Numbered from the stretch's first letter, positions 17,093 through 27,520 are shown. The stretch: 51,050 bases of DNA from Methanolacinia paynteri (GCF_000784355.1 NZ_KN360928.1:16642-67691); one strand, 5' to 3'. The notes: generated from the sequence alone by a model not told the origin. A program made the numbers and translations.

Positions 17093-17253
17093 ACCGGGGT
17101 ACAATTTTTCATTGATCCCAACCGAAAAATCTAATAATAGTGATTTTTATCCCGTTTAATCTCTAAGATCCATTTGTACTCAAAAATACCGAACTAAGAA
17201 CTGTTTTGTGATAGTCGCCGCTCGTCCCTCTATTCGACCTGAAGGAAAAAAAA

Positions 17254-18135
17254 TCAGATTTCACATTCCCTATGATAGTTGGATAACGGTAGCCGCCCTT
17301 CCACAATAACAGTCCACCCGTCCTCGACACACAAGAAAAACGCATTTCCTCCCGTCCTGTCCTTTTCGATAAAGTGCATGGAATGAAGATCGATCCTCGT
17401 GCACCCTGCATCTTTGAGCGTCTCCTCGATCTCTTCGGGGGTGTAAGTGACCGTCCCGTCCGGGTTGCAGTCGTGGTTGATGACACGCCAGATCCCTTTC
17501 GGGAACTTCCGGCGATCTTCGTTCACCAGACGGCAGGGAAGCATGAAATCGAAGATCACGGTGTTCCTGTGATCAGGGGAGGAAAAGAGGCCGATGACAC
17601 CCGAAAGGAGCGACGGGGGAATATAATACGAGATCCCTTCCGGGATTATCACCGTAGGGAGAGCAGGATCGTACATTCCCGTTTCCCTTACCGCTTCGAT
17701 TACTCCGGGAAGATCGAACAGATCGGCGGTGACGCAGCTAATTTTTCCGGCGAACTCCGGTGAGGCTTTTTCATACAGCCGCTTCTTCTCTTCCATCCCG
17801 GAAATATCGATCTCGATGACCGACCTGATCCTGTCGTTATGATCGTCGAGGAGTTCGAGGGCGAGCGGGGACTTTCCTGCCGCAGGAAGGATCACCTGGC
17901 AGGGACCGTCCGCACCCCTGATAAACTCCCCGGCGAGGCGGTGGATCATCCATTTCCTGTTCAGGGTCACCTGGTTGTACCACGGGCATGCCACATCGCA
18001 TTCCGCCTTCATCTTTTCCCCGGCAGAAAGATCGAGGATGGAGTAGAAACGGCCCGGACTACCCGTGCCGTACATCTCGCGGGCCCAGATCATCACGAGA
18101 GCCGCTGTCGGTTCGATCTTCGTATGGTCTTCCAT
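17254..18135 (-). CDS. Class I SAM methyltransferase (LCM-like)
   Basis: The 293-residue protein resembles leucine-carboxyl-methyltransferase-type enzymes: QVILPAAGKSPLALELLDD in place of motif I, SVIEIDIS as motif II, VTADLFDLPGV, and VIIPEGISYYIPPSLLSGVI, the counterpart of the EGLLMYL segment. It should methylate a small molecule with S-adenosylmethionine; bacterial relatives act in polyketide pathways, so the substrate is open. The C-terminus contains TVTYTPEEIEETLKDAGC. It marks the return to GC-rich sequence next to the AT-rich island. Confidence 0.75.
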   Translation of the reverse strand: MEDHTKIEPTAALVMIWAREMYGTGSPGRFYSILDLSAGEKMKAECDVACPWYNQVTLNRKWMIHRLAGEFIRGADGPCQVILPAAGKSPLALELLDDHNDRIRSVIEIDISGMEEKKRLYEKASPEFAGKISCVTADLFDLPGVIEAVRETGMYDPALPTVIIPEGISYYIPPSLLSGVIGLFSSPDHRNTVIFDFMLPCRLVNEDRRKFPKGIWRVINHDCNPDGTVTYTPEEIEETLKDAGCTRIDLHSMHFIEKDRTGGNAFFLCVEDGWTVIVEGRLPLSNYHRECEI

Positions 18136-18283
18136 TATAAGCTGATAAAGGTAGAATTACGAATTCATTTAATCTTTTCATCCGGAACACGGAAATTCAG
18201 GCCGTCAAACTCCAAAAAGAGTTAAGCACTGCTGAAAACAGTACTTCAACGCCTGAAGATTATTCGCCTGTGCCGGGAAAGAA

Positions 18284-18754
18284 TCAGTCTACCGGCACCA
18301 GGATCTCGGTAATGATATCTTCAGGTTCGACAACACGCGGGTCGTTCGGGTAAATTTCACGGATCGGCCCTGTTATCCGGAGATTTCTCTCTGCAATCCA
18401 GGCAAAGATTTTCAGGTAGGTTGATTCGCACAACTCATACGGCCCGCGGTGGACACCCTTTACCATCTTTCCGCCAGGAAGCTCATATACCTCGATCTCT
18501 CCGTTTCCCTTCACTTCGCCTGATACAGGCCATACAACCTCAACAAACGCCGTCCCTTTCTCGTTTGCCTCCATAACAGCCTCGGGAGAAGTCTCGTGAC
18601 AGATGAAGGCCGGCATTCCGACAGGTACAATCCCGTTTTCGTCCAGGTAGCTGTATACTTTCATCAGGAGTTCGGGAATCAGGGTATATGAACCGGTCTT
18701 CTTTATTCCTGCAACAAGCTGCGGCCCAACTTCAACAATGCCGATCTCTTCCAT
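18284..18754 (-). CDS. GyrI-like small-molecule-binding domain protein
   Basis: The 156-residue protein is a GyrI-like/effector-binding domain: IGIVEVGPQLVAGIKKTGSY at the start, CHETSPEAVMEANEKGTAFVEVVWPV in the centre and MVKGVHRGPYELCESTYLKIFAWI near the end. Stand-alone members bind hydrophobic cations or hydrolyse cyclopropanoids. A TATA-like AAAATTATATTGG at about 18774-18787 (minus strand) puts the transcript start near 18755, so ATG 18754 may be used without a leader; ATG 18793 is the longer alternative. Monocistronic. Confidence 0.8.
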   Translation of the reverse strand: MEEIGIVEVGPQLVAGIKKTGSYTLIPELLMKVYSYLDENGIVPVGMPAFICHETSPEAVMEANEKGTAFVEVVWPVSGEVKGNGEIEVYELPGGKMVKGVHRGPYELCESTYLKIFAWIAERNLRITGPIREIYPNDPRVVEPEDIITEILVPVD

Positions 18755-18882
18755 ATTTTTTAAGAGTTCGGGCCCGCCAATATAATTTTGCATATGCGAC
18801 GGAATGAATAGCCCTTCCGGAAATTTTCATTTGTAAAATAAAATGTTTGAAAGACATTAAGAAAATTATGAACTAATTCGTC

Positions 18883-20364
18883 CTACCTTCCGGCTACAAC
18901 CAGCAGCTCGGGAACGACCTCCTCTTTTTCCGCAGCGGATGAGGATTTTTGTGCCACAATCTCATCCCACAATGCGGCATTCCGTATGCAGCCGGGGTCC
19001 GGTTTAGTTACGTCGTGGAAGTACGCCCATGCCCGTGCCCTGCACCCGCCGCAGATATATTTGCTTGAGCATGTGCCGCAGTTTCCGGTCAGGAGATCGC
19101 GATCTCTCAAAGTCTTAAGAAATTCCGCATTCTGCCAGATCGTCAGGAAATCCTGCTCCCTGATGTTCCCGACAGTGACAGGCATGAATACGCAGGGCTG
19201 GATATCACCCTGCGGCTCGACACTGCAATACAGCCGGCCGGCCCCGCAGCCGCCTATGAAATCGGCGAGCATCCGGGTCTTTCCTTTCATCCCGGCGCCA
19301 AGATGGAAGTGTCCTACGGGAATACCCGAATCTTCATTCTCCTCGACAGCGACACGGGCGAACTGCGGGGCGGTCGAGAGCACCTCGGGCATCACTCCCG
19401 GCATATTCATCGCAAGAATCCGTTTGAGAAAATCCTCTCTCACGCAGGGGTGGATGTCCTTCTCGGCCATTTCGATTCCCCGGCCGGTCGGAATGAAATT
19501 GAAGCAGATCATCCGCATCGCACCGATATCCTGTGCAAACCGGTAGATCTCCGGAACCTGTTCGTAGTTGTCCTGCGTTACGGTAGTCGCAATGCATGTA
19601 TAGATCCCTTCCGCGACGCAGCTCCGGATGCCCGCAACACTTCGATCGAAGGCACCATCGATTCCCCGCACCGCATCATGATGCCTGGCATCCTTCCCGT
19701 CTATCGAAATTTCGACATATTCCACCCCGGACTCCCTGAGCCGGGCAGCAATTTCAGGCGTGATCATCGTCCCGTTGCTGGCAAGTGCGACATACATCCC
19801 TTCCTCGTGGGCGTAGGAGGCGATATCGAAGAAGTCCTTCCTCATCAGCGGTTCACCGCCGGAGAACGCGATAACGACGACACCGGCGGCGGCAAGATCG
19901 CGGATCAGCTTCTTTGCCTCATCCGTATCCAGTTCATCGGGCAGGGCCTTCTGTGCATCCTGGTAGCAGTGTTTGCACTTCAGGTTGCACATGTGAGTGA
20001 AATCCCAGACCACGAGAAAAGGGGCGTTGGTTATCTGCGGCCTGGAAATCCCGTAACGTGCAATACCATTCAGGACGTTCATTAGTCCGCGTTTGAATAT
20101 CGGCTCCTCCAGCCCCTTCCGGATATAATCTTCATTTACATCGAACAGGCCGCTGCTTTTTTTCAGCGTATAGCCTACTATACTGCCGGCGAACCTGCAT
20201 TTCCAGCAGAGTTTCTGCTCTTTTCCGAGATACTGGTCGATTGCATTCGACAATCTGTTTCCGCATTTGTCGTCGGTTACAACAAACCTGAGAAAGGCAC
20301 GCGAGACCGGATTTCCAATCCATCGCTCGACTGCCGTTATGGCCAGAGTAATGTCATCAGGCAT
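18883..20364 (-). CDS. Radical SAM/SPASM-domain protein
   Basis: The 493-residue protein has radical SAM cysteines C126-x3-C130-x2-C133 (CNLKCKHC), FSGGEPLMRKDFF and a full SPASM-type C-terminus with GGCGAGRLYCSVEPQGDIQP and NCGTCSSKYICGGCRARAWAY, expected to bind two auxiliary [4Fe-4S] clusters. An unusual 115-residue N-terminal extension with its own Cys cluster (DKCGN, CWKCRF) may bind another metal. The architecture resembles the heme-pathway AhbC/AhbD and peptide-maturase groups, but no precursor peptide is seen nearby, so the substrate is unassigned. AAAGGGG precedes ATG 20364. Confidence 0.87.
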   Translation of the reverse strand: MPDDITLAITAVERWIGNPVSRAFLRFVVTDDKCGNRLSNAIDQYLGKEQKLCWKCRFAGSIVGYTLKKSSGLFDVNEDYIRKGLEEPIFKRGLMNVLNGIARYGISRPQITNAPFLVVWDFTHMCNLKCKHCYQDAQKALPDELDTDEAKKLIRDLAAAGVVVIAFSGGEPLMRKDFFDIASYAHEEGMYVALASNGTMITPEIAARLRESGVEYVEISIDGKDARHHDAVRGIDGAFDRSVAGIRSCVAEGIYTCIATTVTQDNYEQVPEIYRFAQDIGAMRMICFNFIPTGRGIEMAEKDIHPCVREDFLKRILAMNMPGVMPEVLSTAPQFARVAVEENEDSGIPVGHFHLGAGMKGKTRMLADFIGGCGAGRLYCSVEPQGDIQPCVFMPVTVGNIREQDFLTIWQNAEFLKTLRDRDLLTGNCGTCSSKYICGGCRARAWAYFHDVTKPDPGCIRNAALWDEIVAQKSSSAAEKEEVVPELLVVAGR

Positions 20365-20587
20365 CGGTAAACCCCTTTGAATTCCTCGGGCGTGTAATTT
20401 TGGATATTTACGGTTTTACTCCGCCAATGATTTGCCTGTTACAGGATGTCCGGAGATCGTGCATGATATTATTTGAAAGATTACGCCAATTGTTTGGATG
20501 CTCAATCATCCTAGATTAATATTTCGCTGGTCAGGATACATACTGCCTGAGGTATCGATACAACAACAAAAAAAAAAAGTGATTATT

Positions 20588-21448
20588 TCAGGTGCTCAAA
20601 GGCGATTCATCGGTATCAAGGAAATACAACGCATTCTCCCCGTACTGAACGGGGGCGTAACCTGAACCGGCGTGCGGGAGATCTTTGAAACGCACGAGCC
20701 ATGAGCCGTTGATCTGTCCTGCCATCTGCACCGAGATCGAATCGGGCGTAAGATCGTCTGCCGTTCCGACTACGAGCATGACATCCTTATCTATACCGGA
20801 AAGGCCGTCCCATGATCCGTTCCAGATAAGATTTGCCTCAGCCTCTTTTCGCATTCCTTCAGGCATTGTAGGATCGTCTGCAGCCGCTTCGAGTTCGCCG
20901 AGCAGTTTTTGGGTCCCGGGAATTCTGAGACTGTAGCTGTTGGAGTCCAGGATCACTTTTCTCACCGAGTCCGGGTGATCGATTGTCAGCTGCTGCGATA
21001 TGGAAGATCCCATCGAGAGTCCGTATACATTCATGCTGTCATAGCCTACCGCCTGCATAAAGAGTGCGGCATCATCCGCGTACATCGGAATTGAAGTCGT
21101 AGTATTAGCTTCACTGCTGTATCCCATTCCACGGTGGTCGTAGGTGTAGACGTGATATTCGGTCGCAAGAATTCCGATGAAGGTCTCGTTCCAGTCGTTG
21201 ATAGTTCTCGAGAATCCCTGCACCATAAGCAGCGGATCGCCGGACCCGAATTCACGGTATCCAAGCGTTACATCGTCGACCTGCACATACTCGACCGGTG
21301 TGTCGTTAAACGAGACTGCGGGATATTCCTGTTGTGACGAATTCAGGTCCTCAGTAACAGGTATACCCGTATCAGCCGTGCATCCCGCAGTGGCGAAAAT
21401 ACAGAGAATCAGGGCAGTTAAAATGATATATGCTTTCAGATTGTTCAT
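20588..21448 (-). CDS. Secreted alpha/beta hydrolase lipoprotein, copy 1
   Basis: The 286-residue protein has a lipobox ending at Cys23 (ATAGC) and an alpha/beta hydrolase fold: VQGF oxyanion region, YDHRGMGYS, nucleophile elbow GLSMGS with Ser145, acidic residue Asp231 or Asp232 in VVGTADDLTP, and His259 in DLPHAGSG. It should be tethered outside the membrane and hydrolyse an ester or similar bond; the substrate is unknown. It is nearly identical to the gene at 21774-22634, 325 bases upstream in the reading direction, the product of a tandem duplication that included the promoter (compare about 21510-21528 with 22695-22708). Confidence 0.87.
   Translation of the reverse strand: MNNLKAYIILTALILCIFATAGCTADTGIPVTEDLNSSQQEYPAVSFNDTPVEYVQVDDVTLGYREFGSGDPLLMVQGFSRTINDWNETFIGILATEYHVYTYDHRGMGYSSEANTTTSIPMYADDAALFMQAVGYDSMNVYGLSMGSSISQQLTIDHPDSVRKVILDSNSYSLRIPGTQKLLGELEAAADDPTMPEGMRKEAEANLIWNGSWDGLSGIDKDVMLVVGTADDLTPDSISVQMAGQINGSWLVRFKDLPHAGSGYAPVQYGENALYFLDTDESPLST
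20619..20842 (-). repeat. 224-bp tract almost identical to 21805-22028
   Basis: Within the duplicated hydrolase genes this segment differs from 21805-22028 at two positions of 224 by direct reading, while the flanking coding sequence on both sides differs every few bases. This is a gene-conversion-like tract covering the C-terminal catalytic part. Confidence 0.85.
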
Positions 21449-21773
21449 AACAAATCATCCTTTCGGGTTTACAAATTCCAAACCGAATATTAAACGTTTA
21501 GATAAATCCGTGCTTATAATTTTTGAAATGCGGCCGCCATTTAATAACAGATCAGAACACAGCCAGTAAGACATTCTATCTTGTTTGAATAATATTCACA
21601 TTACATCCGGTATTTAGTACATTTTGAACCGGCTACACTGTTCTCCGTAACGTCAGAACTTGTCTTTTTTCTGCTAAGAATTCGTCACCGGACAGCAGGA
21701 GGAAGCAACAAAAACGGGTGATTTCTCTATAAAACCATTTAAAAAGAAGAGATTTTTAAGCCCGCCAAATCAT
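21449..21773 (-). other. Intergenic region between the duplicated hydrolase genes
   Basis: 325 bases without a credible gene. The part next to copy 1 holds its promoter: on the minus strand a CAAAAATTATAAGC box at about 21515-21528 and AAAGGATGATT as ribosome binding site. The part next to copy 2 has T-rich stretches that may end its transcript. No repeat or RNA was recognised. Confidence 0.5.
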
Positions 21774-22634
21774 TCAGCCGTTCAGCGGGGACTCGTCGGT
21801 GTCGAGGAAATACAACGCATTCTCCCCGTACTGAACGGGGGCGTAACCTGAACCGGCGTGCGGGAGATCTTTGAAACGCACGAGCCACGAGCCGTTGATC
21901 TGTCCTGCCATATGCACCGAGATCGAATCGGGCGTAAGATCGTCTGCCGTTCCGACTACGAGCATGACATCCTTATCTATACCGGAAAGGCCGTCCCATG
22001 ATCCGTTCCAGATAAGATTTGCCTCAGCTTCCTTACGGATTCCATCGGACATGGAAGGATCGTCTGCCGCCGCTTCGAGTTCCCCGAGCAGTTTCTGGGT
22101 TTCCGGGATTTTAGCGCTGTAAGTATTTGAGTCGAGAATCAGCTTTTCCACCGAATCCGGGTGATCAATTGTGAGTTGCTGGGAGATCACCGATCCCATC
22201 GAGACCCCGTATACGTTCATGCTGTCGTAGCCCACCGCCTGCATAAATTGTGCGGCATCGTCCGCGTACATCGGAATGGAAGTAGTGGTATTGGCTTCAC
22301 TGCTGTATCCCATGCCACGGTGGTCGTAGGCGTAAACATGATATTCGGTCGCAAGAATTCCGATGAAAGTCTCGTTCCAGTCGTTGATAGTCCCGGTGAA
22401 TCCCTGAACCAAGAGCAACGGTTCGCCGGACCCGAATTCACGGTATCCAAGCGTTACATCGTCGACCTGCACATATTCGACAGGTGTGTCGTTAAACGAA
22501 ACCGCAGGATACTCCTGTTGCGACGAATTTAAGTCGTCGGTAATAGGTATGCCAGTATCGGCCGTACACCCAGCCGTTATAAAAACGGAGATAATCAAAG
22601 CTGTTAGAATAATGAATGTTTTCAGATTGTTCAT
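21774..22634 (-). CDS. Secreted alpha/beta hydrolase lipoprotein, copy 2
   Basis: From ATG 22634 (after GGGAGAGTGATT) the protein has 286 residues, the same length as copy 1, with lipobox ITAGC (Cys23), elbow GVSMGS (Ser145) and the same catalytic Asp and His region. Differences cluster in the signal peptide, around residues 75-82, and around 165-200 where copy 2 has KLILDSNTYSAKIPETQ and DDPSMSDGIR. The residue changes leave the catalytic set intact, so both copies are probably active. The minus-strand TATA TTTTATATCC lies at about 22697-22706. Confidence 0.87.
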   Translation of the reverse strand: MNNLKTFIILTALIISVFITAGCTADTGIPITDDLNSSQQEYPAVSFNDTPVEYVQVDDVTLGYREFGSGEPLLLVQGFTGTINDWNETFIGILATEYHVYAYDHRGMGYSSEANTTTSIPMYADDAAQFMQAVGYDSMNVYGVSMGSVISQQLTIDHPDSVEKLILDSNTYSAKIPETQKLLGELEAAADDPSMSDGIRKEAEANLIWNGSWDGLSGIDKDVMLVVGTADDLTPDSISVHMAGQINGSWLVRFKDLPHAGSGYAPVQYGENALYFLDTDESPLNG

Positions 22635-22849
22635 AAGAATCACTCTCCCGGGTATTTAGATCCAAACCGGATTCTCACCGTTGGCTAAATCCGGATATAA
22701 AATTTTTGAAAAGTATATGAATTTCCTGTGTGAGGTCCGCAGGGACTCTTGAAATTCCCTTGTCTGCAAATGTTACAATCTTCACTCCGGAATCGTACCC
22801 GGGACGGCATCCCGAAATTCAATATCAAAATGACTCCATAGGATCAGGT

Positions 22850-23281
22850 ATGGATGTAAATTTCTGTGTACACTATAAGGGAGACGGGTTCCCGCCGGCT
22901 AACAGGTACTGCCGTGAATGCCCTGAGGCGGAGAAGGCATGCGACAAGCTGTGGATGCTTGTAGTAGAGCTTTCCAAATCCAATAAAGGCGGCGCGGTAA
23001 AACTTCCGGGAACACGGGCTGAAATGTATCCCAACCCTAAAAACCGGGAGATTATCCACCTTAAGATCAACTGCCGGTGGAATCTTGGAAAGGAGGATTT
23101 TCTTTATTTCATCTCCACAGGTTATGCTAATATGGGACGGAAAGACGAACGGCACAAAAGAGAGGTTTCACCAAGTATGACGAGGCAGGTGCCGTATGTA
23201 CGATCCATAGTTGAGGCAATCGGCGGATATAACATTCCGGAGATCAAAGCCGTAAGAGATATTCAGCAAAAACGTTTATGA
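22850..23281 (+). CDS. Uncharacterised protein with a CRECP cysteine cluster
   Basis: I do not recognise this 143-residue protein. It begins MDVNFCVHYKGDGFPPANRY and has C-R-E-C-P-x5-C early on, a possible metal site, followed by a mixed alpha/beta region and a basic C-terminal helix. ATG 22850 fits the first conserved-looking residues; a longer frame to 22730 lacks such features. Its last codon lies 64 bases before DUF2115, with a hairpin between. Reading-frame length and codon use match its neighbours, so it is probably real. Confidence 0.6.
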   Translation: MDVNFCVHYKGDGFPPANRYCRECPEAEKACDKLWMLVVELSKSNKGGAVKLPGTRAEMYPNPKNREIIHLKINCRWNLGKEDFLYFISTGYANMGRKDERHKREVSPSMTRQVPYVRSIVEAIGGYNIPEIKAVRDIQQKRL

Positions 23282-23314
23282 AACAAAGGCTTCAGGGACT
23301 GTTTCATGTAAATA

Positions 23315-23339
23315 TTGACGGGTGATAATTTCCCGTCAA
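23315..23339 (+). promoter_or_regulatory. 8-bp inverted repeat ahead of the DUF2115 gene
   Basis: TTGACGGG (23315-23322) and CCCGTCAA (23332-23339) form a perfect stem with a 9-base loop, 7 bases before ATG 23346. It may be a leader hairpin, an operator, or the end of the preceding transcript. Confidence 0.45.
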
Positions 23340-23345
23340 AAACAG

Positions 23346-23990
23346 ATGAAAATAATGAACGGACAGAAAATAATTGACCAGTATCTCAGGCTTGAGTCGC
23401 AGAATACCCGTGGAGATCTCGGAAAAGCGATAGCCGAAGCAGTATCCAACTACTCTCCCGCTGATCTAAAAAAGATGCAATGGAATTTTTCAGGTAAAGT
23501 CCGGAATATAAATCCCATCTATCGCAGAATGCTTGAAAAATCTGTCAACAGTCATCTCAGCGAAACCCGGGAAAAGATCAGGCTCATGAAACAGCAGGGA
23601 TCTTTTTCTTTTATGAAAGAGCCGCTGCCGGAAGATGCGAAACAGTTCTGGAGGATGGCAGCGGCAGACTGCTCTTCGGGAGATCCTGAAAAAGACAGGA
23701 TCAGGTTTCTCAAGTATCTTCTTGCGGGTTTTTGTATTTTCGTCATGAATATCCCGCCTCATCCCGTCGGAATGCCCTTTCCCGGCGGCGACAAGGTCCA
23801 GTTGATCGATGAAATATATTACTGTCCGGTCAGGACGAAGGCGGGGGATGTAGATTCCGCTTTATGCCCTTTCTGCCCGGCCCGGCAGACACCGGAGATC
23901 GGTTACCTGAAACCTCCCCGGGACGGAAACACCCGCAGGAAGCAGGAGTTCATAAAAGATACATATGAGCATCATCACTTCAACGGATGA
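23346..23990 (+). CDS. DUF2115/UPF0305-like methanogen protein
   Basis: From ATG 23346 the protein has 214 residues and appears to belong to DUF2115, a family found mostly in methanogens. Features are an N-terminal helical region, then GMPFPGGDKVQLIDEIYYCP followed by VRTKAGD and ALCPFCPARQTPE, where three cysteines could bind metal or Fe-S. The function is not established. A GTG at 23322 inside the hairpin is an unlikely alternative start. A hairpin and T-run follow the stop. Confidence 0.75.
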   Translation: MKIMNGQKIIDQYLRLESQNTRGDLGKAIAEAVSNYSPADLKKMQWNFSGKVRNINPIYRRMLEKSVNSHLSETREKIRLMKQQGSFSFMKEPLPEDAKQFWRMAAADCSSGDPEKDRIRFLKYLLAGFCIFVMNIPPHPVGMPFPGGDKVQLIDEIYYCPVRTKAGDVDSALCPFCPARQTPEIGYLKPPRDGNTRRKQEFIKDTYEHHHFNG

Positions 23991-24016
23991 AAAAAACCAA
24001 TTTAAAAAGCATATAA

Positions 24017-24039
24017 TCCGGATTTTTCCGGAAATTTTT
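24017..24039 (+). terminator. Short hairpin and T-run after DUF2115
   Basis: TCCGG (24017-24021) pairs with CCGGA (24028-24032) across a six-base loop, followed by ATTTTT. Confidence 0.5.
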
Positions 24040-24273
24040 ACGCGCTATTTAACGGACATTTTTTACTAAACTGAGAACACTTAACCCGATCTCCTGGCAA
24101 AGCAACATGTAATAAATTTCTGAAAATACATTTTTCAAAAGAATACAGCTCGCAACGATTACATGCCGGACAATTCCGAAATCATTCATCAGGTGTGCCG
24201 GAATTCAGAATTTTGATGTATTTACTATAGGACAAGATGAGAAAGTGAAACCAATAAATAAACATTTGTACAA
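24040..24273. other. AT-rich upstream region of amt
   Basis: No gene is supported here. It contains a 7-bp inverted repeat AATTCCG (24172-24178) / CGGAATT (24199-24205) and a direct repeat TGCCGGA about 32 bp apart, which may be a distal regulatory site of the nitrogen operon. Confidence 0.35.
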
Positions 24274-24305
24274 ACATTTATAGTACATGGAAGGAATATT
24301 CCTTC
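24274..24305 (+). promoter_or_regulatory. TATA box and NrpR-like operator of the amt-glnK operon
   Basis: ACATTTATAG at 24274-24283 is the likely TATA box. Directly after it lies GGAA-GGAATA-TTCC (24289-24302), which fits GGAA-N6-TTCC, the operator bound by the euryarchaeal nitrogen repressor NrpR in Methanococcus maripaludis. The same bases also form a 16-bp perfect palindrome (24290-24305). Its position over the expected transcript start fits repression under nitrogen sufficiency. Confidence 0.65.
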
Positions 24306-24325
24306 TATGTTAAGAAGGTGATAAA

Positions 24326-26034
<1,709 letters not shown>

Positions 26035-26355
26035 CCTCAAACCTAACCTCTTTTTGAATGGAGAAATGCCGCAGGGAGGTGATAAAAAGTAGGCAAAACG
26101 GTAGCTAAAGGACGATTTATATGATTCAGATATAAATTCCGTAATTACCACTGTCGGAGGCACCGGGAGAAATACTCCATACTCATCCTCCCGGGTCTCC
26201 AGGGCACAAAATTCTTATACCCCCTAGTATATCCGCATTTTGACTAAAAAAATTATTCATCTTTCCTTTTAATTAAAAAATGAAAATTCCTTATAATAAA
26301 TTCACTTCGGCATGTGCTTTACATGAAAATCACGTTGTGGTTTACACGAAACAGT
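26035..26355 (+). ncRNA. Intergenic region with a possible small RNA downstream of glnK
   Basis: 321 bases without a credible ORF. After a T5 run (26051-26055) that could end the amt-glnK transcript, a TATA-like ATTTATAT (26115-26122) would start a transcript near 26145. This would contain CCGGGAG (26163-26169) paired with CTCCCGG (26188-26194), extended by GGAG/CTCC outside. A small TATAC/GTATA repeat follows at 26216-26231. A small RNA or an unusual terminator are both possible. Confidence 0.3.
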
Positions 26356-27318
26356 CTATGAAACCTCCTTTTCATAAACGCTTTTAAGGAAAGCGATTGC
26401 CTGCTCCTGTGCCTCCTTTGATTTGGGATTTATCCAGAAGCAGAGATGGGAGCCTTCCTCAATCCATATTCTTTCAGCATCCCTGATATGCTCGTATGCA
26501 TAAACCCCGTCGTACAGTTTCACGTCGGCGTCATGGGTGCCGTGGACGATAAGCGCCGGACATTCGATCTTTTCTACAGGGAGATGATAAAGAGTCCTTG
26601 TAATGGCCATATCGTTTTCCGTCCCGGCCTTTCGGGTCTTATACGGGTACATAGTATTCATGAAAGTCGTAACGAAATCATGAGCACAGGGGTCGTTCAG
26701 GACGAAATCAAGATGTTTCTTCATCTGTTCCTTTGTGAAATACGCCTCGCTTTTGAAGATCTCCTTTATGAAAGCATCCGGTTTGGATTTCGTCATCTTC
26801 TGCAGGAGTTTCTGGCCGGAATCGGACAGGAATATCATCTGGGCTACCGGCCCTGCTGTTTCCGGCAGATCATAATATCCGCTGACGGAATCGGCAGTTA
26901 CAAGAGCCCATATTCGATCGGGGTGGCGGATTGCAAACGTGTATGCAAAAGGCCCGCCCGCAGAGACCGAAAAAACCGCGACCTTATCTATTCCAAGCTC
27001 ATCGAGAGCGGCAGCAAAGAGATCCACCTGATCTTCAAGGGAGGCCCCACTCTCAAGCGGAGTGCCAAGATAACCCGGCCGGGAAAGCGACAGCAGCCTG
27101 AAATCCTTTGCTGCGAAATCGATGGCCGCACGGCACTGGTCGATACCGCCAAGACCCCCATGAATTCCCATCAATACGGGGCCGTCGCCTTCCGACAGGT
27201 CGATCTCGATCTTCCCGCGTTTTGTCTCAATAATCTTTGGAGTGATTGATACGCCTTTTAATACTTCCAGCCTTCCGTATTCGGATTTTTTGGATTTTTT
27301 ATCCTTCTTTTGCGACAT
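26356..27318 (-). CDS. Alpha/beta hydrolase
   Basis: The 320-residue protein has HGGLGGIDQC as oxyanion region, LSRPGYLGTPL, nucleophile elbow SVSAGGP (G-x-S-x-G variant, with Ser in place of the first Gly), IVHGTHDADV with the probable catalytic Asp, and a late His in EEGSHLCFW. An N-terminal Lys-rich tail (KKDKKSKKSEYG) precedes the fold. No signal peptide. It resembles aminoacrylate/haloalkane-type hydrolases but the substrate is unknown. It stands alone between amt-glnK and the Fe-S protein gene. Confidence 0.82.
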   Translation of the reverse strand: MSQKKDKKSKKSEYGRLEVLKGVSITPKIIETKRGKIEIDLSEGDGPVLMGIHGGLGGIDQCRAAIDFAAKDFRLLSLSRPGYLGTPLESGASLEDQVDLFAAALDELGIDKVAVFSVSAGGPFAYTFAIRHPDRIWALVTADSVSGYYDLPETAGPVAQMIFLSDSGQKLLQKMTKSKPDAFIKEIFKSEAYFTKEQMKKHLDFVLNDPCAHDFVTTFMNTMYPYKTRKAGTENDMAITRTLYHLPVEKIECPALIVHGTHDADVKLYDGVYAYEHIRDAERIWIEEGSHLCFWINPKSKEAQEQAIAFLKSVYEKEVS

Positions 27319-27520
27319 TACAGATCTCCGTCTCCTGATTGAATGTTTGATTAAGATGTAATTTCTATCAATATTGATATTCTATCTTTCGCTGTCGCAG
27401 GTTTTTTTAAGTCCCTCTGGAAAAAATAGAGAAATAACCGGACCTTAACCTTCAGGCAGTCCGGCCCGGCAGTTTGTGGATTGTTTTATTGTTTCTTCAA
27501 ATATATCTTCAAAACATTCC

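Noticed and set aside
14993-17253. Mobile element or prophage with flanking attachment repeats
   Set aside because: The AT-rich island has no integrase, transposase or tRNA beside it, and I found no convincing direct repeats at its edges.
20588-22634. Direct repeats as a CRISPR array or insertion sequence
   Set aside because: The repetition is a whole-gene tandem duplication with intact reading frames and promoters.
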